From contig JAPLUT010000003.1 of NCBI GenBank assembly GCA_026397475.1, forward strand, positions 1-48,789: a stretch of 48,789 bases of DNA, written 5' to 3'. Below, piece after piece: positions 39,452 to 47,210 of the stretch. The translations under genes and the position numbers were made by a program. This DNA comes from a candidate division SR1 bacterium (GTDB lineage Bacteria; Patescibacteriota; Gracilibacteria; Absconditabacterales; Absconditicoccaceae). The notes below the pieces were generated by a model. The model was given only the letters and a program-made list of their open reading frames with translations. It did no database searches and had not been told where the DNA came from. How positions within the stretch are numbered: position 1 is the first letter of the stretch; each line of letters starts with the position of its first letter.

Positions 39452-39709
39452 ATGATGGATACAATCTTCAAGACCTTGTCTGACAGGAATCGTAGAAGAA
39501 TAATCCAGCTTTTGAAACAGAAAGAAATGACAGTTTCTGAGTTATTAACTCATTTCGACATTACTCAGGCTTCTTTGTCTCATCATCTAGATGTCCTGAA
39601 AAGATCTAACCTTGTTTTCGATGAAAGAAGATGACAGTTCGTTTTCTATTCTTTAAATCAGCCTGTGTTTGAGGAAACCGTGAATATGATCCTGAATCTA
39701 TTGGTGTAG
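39452..39709 (+). CDS. ArsR/SdpR-type winged-helix repressor, 85 aa
   Basis: IFKTLSDRNRRRIIQLLKQK, EMTVSELLTHFDITQASLSH and HLDVLKRSNLVFDERRGQFV form the complete ArsR-type winged helix, with FYSLN at the wing end. The SdpR branch (LSDPxRRxIL, F-x-x-x-Q-x-x-x-S-x-H-L) fits best. No metal-binding CxC motif is present, so metal sensing is unlikely. UGA encodes one Gly. ATG 39455 is an equally good start. It is divergent from the FecR-like gene and has inverted repeats upstream, which suggests autoregulation. A dispersed repeat starts 2 bp after the stop. Confidence 0.88.
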
Positions 39710-39710
39710 A

Positions 39711-39745
39711 ATGAATTCAGAATTCAGAATTCAGAAATAAATGAT
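39711..39745 (+). repeat. Dispersed AT-rich repeat, single arm
   Basis: ATGAATTCAGAATTCAGAAT continues to TTCAGAAATAAATGA. It is the cleanest tandem copy of the ATTCAGA heptad in the window (three units) and lies directly after the ArsR-type gene. Confidence 0.75.
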
Positions 39746-39811
39746 TTTATAATTTTTAAAATAGAATAATATTAGAATATTGATGAACCTTTTTTAAATT
39801 TTCCTGAAAAT

Positions 39812-40366
39812 ATGTCGTTAAAAATATCTATTTCGTGACCTGCATGATCATGAAAGTCTTCGCTTATCGCGGCGATAGTGAAAAAATATTGAATGGAAAC
39901 TGCCGATGTCGGCCACATTTATAGACAGAGAGGTATTGCTAAGTGATTGACGATATCTGAATATGATAAATTGGTAGAAATGCATCCTGAAGAAGATATT
40001 GAAATGGAAAGGGAATTTAAACAAATTGTAGAAAATTGTCCTGGAGATATTATTGTTTCGTGGAGGATGTGATTTCATCTTCTTCCTAATATGACATCAA
40101 TTCGATTAGATGTTTCTCCTGAAGAATGAGCTAAAAGAATATTTTTAGATGATAGAGGAAAAGAAGAAAAAAAATATACAAATATAGAGGAAGTTATCAA
40201 AACTGATCATGATAGAATGGAGAGATTTAGACAGAGAGCCATAAAATTATATGGAGTAGATTTTACGGATACATCTCATTATACGAAAGTGATAGATACT
40301 ACGGGGAGATCTTTTGATGAGAATTTGGAAGAGCTTGAGGAGTTTGTTAAGACGTTGAGGAAATAG
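39812..40366 (+). CDS. cmk: Cytidylate kinase, archaeal/type 2 form, 184 aa
   Basis: This enzyme phosphorylates CMP and dCMP. The P-loop SGPAGSGKS is at residues 8-16 and all three of its glycines (9, 12, 14) are UGA, which is strong evidence for the code. DVGHIYRQRGIAKGLTISEY, DIEMEREFKQIVENC and VSWRMGFHLLPN match the archaeal-type cytidylate kinase layout, and TDHDRMERFRQRAIKLYGVD with YTKVIDTTGRS is its C-terminal signature. The start ATG 39812 lies 66 bp after the dispersed repeat. The length is normal for the short form. Confidence 0.9.
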
Positions 40367-40410
40367 TCTATTAATTTAAAAAATTCATGTGTAAAAATAA
40401 ACGCTTCGCT

Positions 40411-40575
40411 GGAGCTACTTTTTCTCTTGATAGAAAAAGTAGCCAAAAAGATCAAGACACCATTAGGGGAGTATCACGTTTATGGTTTTTAACATATTCG
40501 GATAATGACCCAGCCGTCGTTGGGTCCCGTTGCTCGACCTACTTTTCACACTGATTTAATAATGGTGTCACCAAA
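40411..40575. repeat. Nested palindromic element between cmk and hflX
   Basis: CTACTTTTTCT (40415-40425) with AGAAAAAGTAG (40432-40442); GACACCATTA (40456-40465) with TAATGGTGTC (40560-40569); inside it GACCCA (40507-40512) with TGGGTC (40521-40526). The first hairpin may act as a terminator for the convergent genes. The whole 165 bp looks like a short palindromic mobile element or a structured RNA. Confidence 0.55.
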
Positions 40576-40596
40576 AGCAAACTTTAAAATTATTAT

Positions 40597-41727
40597 CTAT
40601 AAATTTTCTACTATAAGTCTTTTTACAGCGTCCAGTCAGCTAAGATTTTTTATGGAAATCCGTGCGTTGTCTTTTGTTCCGTATGTTTTTTGTAATTCTT
40701 GAAGTTTTTCTGGTGAGATTAGGTCGATCTTGTTGAACAAGATAATTCTTTTTTGTTTAGCTCCTATTTCATTTAAGATGCTGTTTACGATATCAATTCT
40801 TTCTTGTACAAAAGGATCAGATGCATCTACGACATGTAAAAGAAATTGTGCTTCGATACTGTCTTCTAGTGTAGAAGAAAATGCTTTGATGAGTTTTGGA
40901 GGAAGATCGCGAATAAATCCTATGGTGTCATTGAGGAGCACTTCTTTTCCTTGTCCCGTTTCAGGATTTGTCATGACGTAGAGATTTCCTACATGTGTAC
41001 CTAGGGTTGCGAAGAGCTTATTTTCTGCTAAAATACCTTTTTTTGTAAGTGCGTTTAATAATGAAGATTTCCCTGTGTTGGTATATCCCACTATTCCTAT
41101 CGTCGGCATCCCTTTTCTGAGCCTAGAATCTCTATGAAGTTTTCTCATCTGTTCGTATTCTTTGAGCTGTGTTTCTATTTTGTGTATTTTGTATTTAAGA
41201 TGTCTTTTCATAATTTCAGTGTTGGTTTCTCCAATTCCTCTCATCGCTCATTTTCCTCCTCCCGCATTACCTCACTGTTTAGAAAGTTCCATTCCCATTC
41301 CGTAGATTCTTGGCCCCATATGCTTGATTGCTACAAGTTCGACTTGCAATCTTGCCTCCATGCTTGTTGCATGTTTATCAAAGATTTTTAAAATAAGATC
41401 AACTCTGTCTCGGGCTTTAGCCCCTATCGGACGAAGCAATTCGTTAATGTGATAAATTTGTGATGGCTTGAGAACATTTCCAATAATTAAGAGATTTGAA
41501 TTCATTCTTTGCATTTCTGCTATAATTTCTTCTAATTTTCCTTTTCCAATGTATGTCTTATAATCGGGTTGGTCTTTTTTCTGAAACTTTCTTAAAAGTA
41601 CCAGTCCACCATAAGTATTTAGTAAGTTTTCTAGTTCTATCATTCTATCTTCCAGAAGCGCTGGAGTAATGTCTTTGTTCACAATATCTACTAGGAACGC
41701 CCTTAGTTCTTCCTTGTTTTCTTCCAT
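40597..41727 (-). CDS. hflX: GTPase HflX, 376 aa
   Basis: HflX is a ribosome-associated GTPase that splits or rescues stalled ribosomes. The N-terminal HflX domain contains YGGLVLLRKFQKKDQPDYKT and IGKGKLEEIIAEMQ (G-x-G-K) and the Gly-rich linker GGNAGGGKGAMRGIGETNTE. The G domain has G1 GYTNTGKSS, G3 LNDTIGFIRDLPPKLIKAFS, G4 NKID and a short G5. The Gly codons in the linker include UGA. Start ATG 41727 has no Shine-Dalgarno sequence but a good promoter upstream. Length is slightly short because the C-terminal domain is missing. Confidence 0.95.
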
Positions 41728-41761
41728 TTTTACTTAAATTTATTAATTAAATATGAGATAT

Positions 41762-41789
41762 AGTATAGTGAAAATTACTTGATATGCAA
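41762..41789 (-). promoter_or_regulatory. Promoter of hflX
   Basis: On the minus strand TTGCAT, a 16-bp spacer and TATACT, ending 35 bp before the start codon. Confidence 0.65.
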
Positions 41790-41886
41790 TTTTATACTTC
41801 ACATCTGGATATTAGTGCTTGTTCTTTTGTTTGTTAGGCTTATTGTGTTCTTCGGTTCATCAAGGTGAGAACAAACGGATTTTCGG

Positions 41887-41914
41887 TTGAAACTTATGAA
41901 ACAAATAGTATACT
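41887..41914 (+). promoter_or_regulatory. Promoter of rny
   Basis: TTGAAA (41887-41892), a 16-bp spacer and TATACT (41909-41914), 44 bp before the start codon. Confidence 0.7.
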
Positions 41915-41958
41915 CACGTCACGTATAATTTTTTTATACTCTTAATTATTCCTTTATC

Positions 41959-43461
41959 ATGAATATACTGAGCATTATCTTGATTGTCATCGCCTTGGGC
42001 GCATGAGGATTGGGTGGTTTCTATGGATACAAAAAAACGTTGACCCAAAAGGCATTAGAATTTAAACAAAGAATGGAAAAGGTAAAAGAAATCGAAGAAG
42101 AAATGATTGATGTCGCAAAAAAGAAAGCAGAAAAAACTCTTGAATTTGCTGAAGAAAAAGCTCAAAAAATCGAAGCACAAAGATTAGAAAAGATGGATGT
42201 CATTCAGAATAGGCTCCTCGCTAGAGAAGAAAAAATGGATGAAAAACTTGAAAAATTAGAGCAAGAAAAAGGAAAGCTCAATGATAAACAAAAGGAGATG
42301 GATCTAGTCATCAAAGAACAAATGAATAAAATATCTGATATTGCTAAACTGACTAAAGAAGAAGCAAAAGAACAACTTTTCTCTAATGTCGAGAAGGAAT
42401 ATCAGAAAGATATGGTTATCTTTATTGAAAAACTCAAAACCATCAAAAAAGAAGAGGCAGACAAAGAAGCTTCTATGATTATTGCGCAAGCATTACCAAG
42501 GGTTGTGGTGAATAGTGTCGATGAATTCACTGTTAGAAGCATTGATTTGCCCAATGAAGATATCAAAGGAAAGTTAATTGGAAGAGAATGAAGAAATATC
42601 TGATATTTTGAAAAAATGACAGGAGTGGAGCTTATTGTAGACGACACACCCTTGACCGTTAGAGTTTCTTCTTTTGATAGTGAAAAGAGATATATTGCTT
42701 CTGTTATGCTTCAAAGACTCATTAAAGACGGAAGAATCAATCCGTTCTATATTGAAAAAACATACAATGAGGTGGTCGCTGAGCTTCAAGGCATACTTGC
42801 AGAAAAGGGTAAAGAGGCTCTTGCTATGCTCAATATTCCTATGATGAAACCTGACTTGGTTAAAATGATTGGTCAGTTCTACTTGAGATCTAGCTATGGA
42901 CAAAATCTTTGGAAACATAGTATTGAAGTTGCTAAAATATCTGAGGCTATTGCAGCAGAACTTGGGCTTGATCCTATTCTTGCCAAAAAGGCTGGGCTTT
43001 TCCATGATATTGGAAAGATCATAGCAACAACATGACAATCTCATGCTATCATTGGTGCTGAGGTATTGAAGAAAATGGGAATGGATCCAGCCATCATTAA
43101 TGCGGCTGAAGCACATCATTATGACGTGCCTATTACTCATTCTATTGCTTGGATCGTAACTGCTGCTGATGCAATATCAGCATCTAGACCAGGAGCAAGG
43201 TTCAATACAAAAGATCTCTTCATAGAAAAGATGTGAGATCTCGAGAAACTTATTTATGAAATTCCTGGTATTGATAAAGTACATATTATGCAAGCAGGTA
43301 GAGAAATTATGGTGTACGTAAACCCTAAAGAAATATCAGACAACGAACTAGAAAAATTGCTTAAAACTATCGGTGAAAAAATAGAAGAAAAACTTGATTA
43401 TCCTGGTATTATCAGAGTGACGGGGATCAGAGAAACAAAGATTATAGAATTTCTTAGATAG
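41959..43461 (+). CDS. rny: Ribonuclease Y, 500 aa
   Basis: RNase Y starts mRNA decay at the membrane. One N-terminal helix (ILSIILIVIALGAGGLGGFYG) is followed by a long coiled coil (about residues 25-185), a KH domain ([28 protein letters not shown], with its Gly at the GREGRN site coded by UGA), and an HD domain (LWKHSIEVAKISEAIAAELG, KAGLFHDIGKIIAT, AEAHHYDVP and TAADAISASRPGAR). The catalytic HD is in FHDIGK. Standard length and order. Upstream promoter and an AT-rich start with no Shine-Dalgarno sequence. A repeat pair follows directly. Confidence 0.96.
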
Positions 43462-43468
43462 ACAAACT

Positions 43469-43570
43469 AAATGAATAATGGATAATGAACAATGAATGCT
43501 GTCGGAAAAATAGTTCATAAAAATCTCAAAAAACCAGCACTATTCATTATTAATTTTTAATTATTAATTG
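43469..43570. repeat. AT-rich arm pair between rny and the lgt-like gene
   Basis: Left arm aatgaataatggataatgaa, core GCTGTCGGAAAAATAG to AAACCAGC (with complementary ends GCTG/CAGC), and right arm attcattattaatttttaat. It matches the array at 19482-19580 in its arms but not in its core. No gene lies between the arms. Confidence 0.7.
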
Positions 43571-43575
43571 TTTGT

Positions 43576-44355
43576 ATGTATCCTTATCTCATCATATGAT
43601 GATCTAAATTTTATATGACTGGAATTGGTATTATTGTTTCGTTTTTTGTTTTTTTGGGGATAGCCCAATATCTTACTAAAAAATATCATCAAAATTTCTG
43701 GAAACTTTTCTATTGGTTACCTTTTTTGATCGTATTGACCTATTTTCTTTGATCATATACTAACTTTCTTTTTGATGTGTGATTAGTTCCTACAACTTGG
43801 ACTGAATTTGTTACTCTCCTTTCTCCGTATGGATATAAATTTCATTTTATGGGATTGTTGATTGGGATATTTATCTCCGTTTGAGTATTCCTTAAGAAAA
43901 TAACGAGAATAGAAAATAAAAAAGTTTGGTCAGATATCTTGTTTTTTTCTTTCGCATTGTCCTTAGTCCCCTTGTGATTATTTCTTTTGATGGGAGATAA
44001 TTTTATAGGAACGACAACTACTTCTTGGCTTGGAATCAAATCACTACACTCAGATAGTCAACGAAATAAATTTAATCTGATTTATCCTATATGACTTTTT
44101 CTCTCATTGGGATCGTTGTTTGTTGCTCTCTATATTAAAATTATAAAGAAAAAGAGATTTGGTTATGGAATGTTGGGTTTTGCATTACTTCTTATTGTTA
44201 TAAGTCTAATATTAATATTACAACAATATTCTAGGCACGCCGTATTTTCTTTGTGAAATATTATGTTTGACATAAAACAATACTCCGCTTGGATTGTTGC
44301 CATTATCTGCTATTTCGCTTATGCTAAGCGAAAAAAGGTTTCAGATTTGCAGTAA
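43576..44355 (+). CDS. Prolipoprotein diacylglyceryl transferase-like membrane protein, 259 aa
   Basis: Seven or so hydrophobic segments. The order of motifs recalls Lgt: a membrane loop YGYKFHFMGLLIG where Lgt has H-G-G-L-I-G, then GLFLLMGDNFIGTTTTSWLGI where Lgt has G-R-I-G-N-F-x-N-G-E-x-x-G, and NLIYPIGLFLSLGSL where Lgt has Q-L-Y-E. The essential Arg of the GRIGNF motif and the HGG are not kept, so either this is a very divergent Lgt or a related protein with another substrate. With lspA in the same window and clear lipoproteins encoded, an Lgt function is needed somewhere. Many Gly are UGA. Start ATG 43576 lies just after the repeat. Confidence 0.5.
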
Positions 44356-44510
44356 TACTCGTTACGCTCGTGACGAATAATTGATAGCTATCTTGTAATA
44401 TAAATCCCTCATCCGAGAAATGCGGAGATCCTTTGACTTCGCAAATTACAAGCCTCTCCCTTTATCAAGGGAAACAAAATTTGTTTTTTATAGCCTCTTG
44501 GTTCTTATCT

Positions 44511-46055
44511 ATGAAATTATTTTTTCTCAAAGAACATAGCTTATACAAGATATTCAAAACCATAGAGAAGGTGCCTAATGGCAGAACCATCTATATTTAT
44601 ATCGATCCTGAACATTCTTTCTTTGATAACGAGTGGCGATGAAAAGAAATAAAAGAACTTCTTCAAAAGAAGAATATTAATGCCTTATTTGTCACTAAAA
44701 CAGAAAAATCCAAATATTTTTTTTCTGGTTTGGGACTCAATGTTCTCCATGAGGAGAAGCATGTTATAATAAAATATTTGAGACTTGTGTATGATTTCTT
44801 CTTTAATATTAAAAAATTTCATCTTCAGGTATATACAAAGAAAAATTATATATTTTATGTCGTTTTTGGTTTCGAGGTTCTTTTTGTGCTCCTTGTTTTG
44901 TATCTTTTGTATTCATTAATTCTTCCGAGTACTAATGTGAACATTGTTCCAACTAGTCAGATAGAAAGTGTAATTTATAATTTCCGTTATTTCCCTTCTT
45001 CTGATGTGCAGTTCCAAGAATCATCGAGATATCTTAATGTGCCTTATTTTACTGGATATATCGACTATAAGTATGATATGACTATAAGTACTGCGAATAT
45101 TAAATACATTCAAGAGCCTTCTCAGTGAGTTGTAGAAATTACCAACAAAATACCCAAAGACTATTCGTTTTTAAAAAATACAAGATTTGTGGCTGATGAT
45201 TGACGTCAATTTTTGTCAATGAAAGACTTTCTTGTCCCTCAAGGGACCGAAATAAACCCTGGTAAGGTTGTCGTAACATTAAAGGCCATGGAACAAGATA
45301 TTCAGGGAGTATTAATGTGATCAAGGGGGAATATTGTTAAATGAACTAAGGTATTTATTAAAAATATAAAAAATAGTTATTATGCACAAAATATTTATTG
45401 ACAGGTAATTACCGATTTTACCTGATGAAACCTCCGCTCCCAGGGAGTTGTTTCTGTAAAAGATATTGGAATCCTTTCTGGAAAACTTATAGACGCTATT
45501 TATAAACAAAAGATGAATATTGTTTTTAATAATTTTAAATCGCCTGAAAATATTGTTCTAAGCTTCGATTCTCTCGTATCTACACAAATAAAAGATGTTC
45601 AGATTAAAAATATTCCTGGTGAAACAACGCCTTTGCTTAGATGATCTATTGTCGCTCGTTTTAACTTTAATTTTATTAAAAAGGCCGATCTTCTTGCTGT
45701 CGTTGATAAGTATGTTAAACAGAGGCTTTATGATAAAATGAAGGTTTTTGATGTAGATACTTCATCTATAGTGTTTTTTAAAACCATGAAAGAAGAAGTA
45801 TGACATGTTCTTATAATCCCTACTAAAGTGGATATCAAACAGTCTTATGATTTTATAAAAGATATTAATGGTATCTTGCCTGATATGAAAGAACGTATTG
45901 TTGGACTTGGTGAAGAGGCGGCTAGAGATATCCTTTTCTCTTATCCAGAGATATCCTCTTTTGTTATGACTATTAGACCGCCTTGGTATACTACCGTTTC
46001 TAAATTAAAGTCGAGAATCAATGTGTATGTGAATGGGAAAAGCATAAAACGTTAA
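44511..46055 (+). CDS. Hypothetical single-pass membrane protein, 514 aa
   Basis: Start ATG 44511 (MKLFFLKEHSLYKIFKTIEK). A cytoplasmic part of about 120 residues is followed by one helix (VVFGFEVLFVLLVLYLLYSL), then a large extracellular region of beta-type character (VEITNKIPKDYSFL, TFVP-like repeats such as FLVPQGTEINPGKVVVTL) and a C-terminal module (IKDINGILPDMKERIVGLGE, ISSFVMTIRPPWYTTVSKLK). Similar single-pass proteins are common in Patescibacteria and sometimes labelled baseplate-J-like, but I cannot confirm it. UGA codons are frequent. A longer start at TTG 44433 is possible but less likely. A terminator follows. Confidence 0.72.
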
Positions 46056-46092
46056 AAATTTTTTTGTAGACGAAGAATATCTGTTTTTTAAT

Positions 46093-46124
46093 TAAAAAAT
46101 GTCCGCCTAAGCAGACATTTTTTA
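46093..46124. terminator. Bidirectional terminator
   Basis: AAAAAATGTC pairs with GACATTTTTT around the core CGCCTAAGCA, with A and T runs on either side. It lies between the convergent 514-aa gene and the SSB-like gene. Confidence 0.85.
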
Positions 46125-46196
46125 ATATGTTTTTTTGAAATCTCCCACCCTCACGGGTCCCCTCTCTTTCAAACTAAAGAGGGTATTTGAAGAAAA

Positions 46197-46526
46197 CTAG
46201 AATGGTAAGTCGTCGTTGTTTTCCTTTTTGCTAGCTCCTTTTTCGCTAACTGCTCCTTGTTCTAGTCTTCGTCCTGTGATACTGTTGAAGTATCTTCCTG
46301 GTTGTGTTTTAGATTCATTTACTCTTGTGTTGATGTGGACAGTAATCATATCACCAACCTTTACTCCGTTGAGTAACTCTGTCTTTTCTTTGAAAAAATC
46401 TACTGCAAGTCCACCTTTGAATTCTCTGTCAGTTTCTTCTTCCAATACGATAGTTTGTTTTTCTAGCGCATTTGCTCCAATGGTTTCTTTTGGTCCAATG
46501 AATTTTACGGTTCCTGTGTACTGCAT
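46197..46526 (-). CDS. DUF3127/SSB-like OB-fold protein, 109 aa
   Basis: MQYTGTVKFIGPKETIGANA, ALEKQTIVLEEETDREFKGG, LAVDFFKEKTELLNGVKVGD and RYFNSITGRRLEQ give the OB-fold pattern of DUF3127-type proteins; the C-terminal ...NNDDLPF matches the acidic tip (DDDIPF) through which SSB recruits partners. It would bind single-stranded DNA during replication or repair. No UGA is used, which is not telling at this length. Start ATG 46526. The lspA stop is 52 bp upstream on the same strand. A true SSB is not visible, so this may be the main one or an auxiliary. Confidence 0.75.
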   Translation of the reverse strand: MQYTGTVKFIGPKETIGANALEKQTIVLEEETDREFKGGLAVDFFKEKTELLNGVKVGDMITVHINTRVNESKTQPGRYFNSITGRRLEQGAVSEKGASKKENNDDLPF

Positions 46527-46578
46527 AATCTAATAATAACGAATAAAAGAATTGATTTGTGGTCGCAATTCTAGTTTT

Positions 46579-46995
46579 TTATTTCTTTTTTTCAAGCATA
46601 ACTACAGCTATTCGTGTTATTACTCAGAGAGTTATCATTATGTCTGCCATATTGAAGATTGGAAAATTAAATAATCATATATTTATAAAATCTCTGACTC
46701 CTCAATAAATAATTCTATCTAAAAGATTTCATACTGTTCCGCTTACTAGTAATGCTGTTATTGCTAGGCTATTTTGTTTTTTTATGAATAAAATAATGAA
46801 TACGATAATGCCTATTAGGCCAATTAAAATTGTCATGAAAATCGGTGCAGGTAATGATCGAGAGATTCCCTTATTGAGTATTGGTAAAATCATTGAATTT
46901 CCCTCCATAAATTTATTATTATAAAAAAAATATTTTGAGACTAAATCTAAGCTAATTAATATAATCGATATTATTCATAATTTGATATATTTTAT
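46579..46995 (-). CDS. lspA: Signal peptidase II (lipoprotein signal peptidase), about 138 aa, start unclear
   Basis: LspA cuts the signal peptide from prolipoproteins. The motifs are SLDLVSKYFFYNN (first helix end), SLAITALLVSGTVGNLLDRIIYGGVRDFI with the first catalytic Asp, and FNFPIFNMADIMITLGVI with the second. UGA encodes the Gly in these motifs. The frame is closed by TAA 46579-46581 and is open upstream to TAA at 47002-47004. Between that stop and the first conserved residue there is no ATG, GTG or TTG in frame, so the start must be a non-standard codon (an ATA at 46993-46995 follows AAAGGA) or the 5' end is damaged. The annotated start is therefore provisional. Confidence 0.82.
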
Positions 46996-47210
46996 GTCCT
47001 TTTAGTGAAAATATAAAATTTGTTAGGAGTATGGTATTGAAAGATATTCTGAATTCAAACATATATTATATCATAATTTCGTTTTTTTGTTGTTATTTTT
47101 TTATCTTTTTTCTTTTTTTGTTGCTTATATAGTAATATAAGGTGTTGGTTTCTTGTCATATAAAATATCCACGAGTATACTTATGATGTTTTATATATTA
47201 GCGTCTTTCT

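Noticed and set aside
44433-44510. Earlier TTG start of the 514-aa gene
   Set aside because: ATG 44511 is available and the extension has no conserved character.
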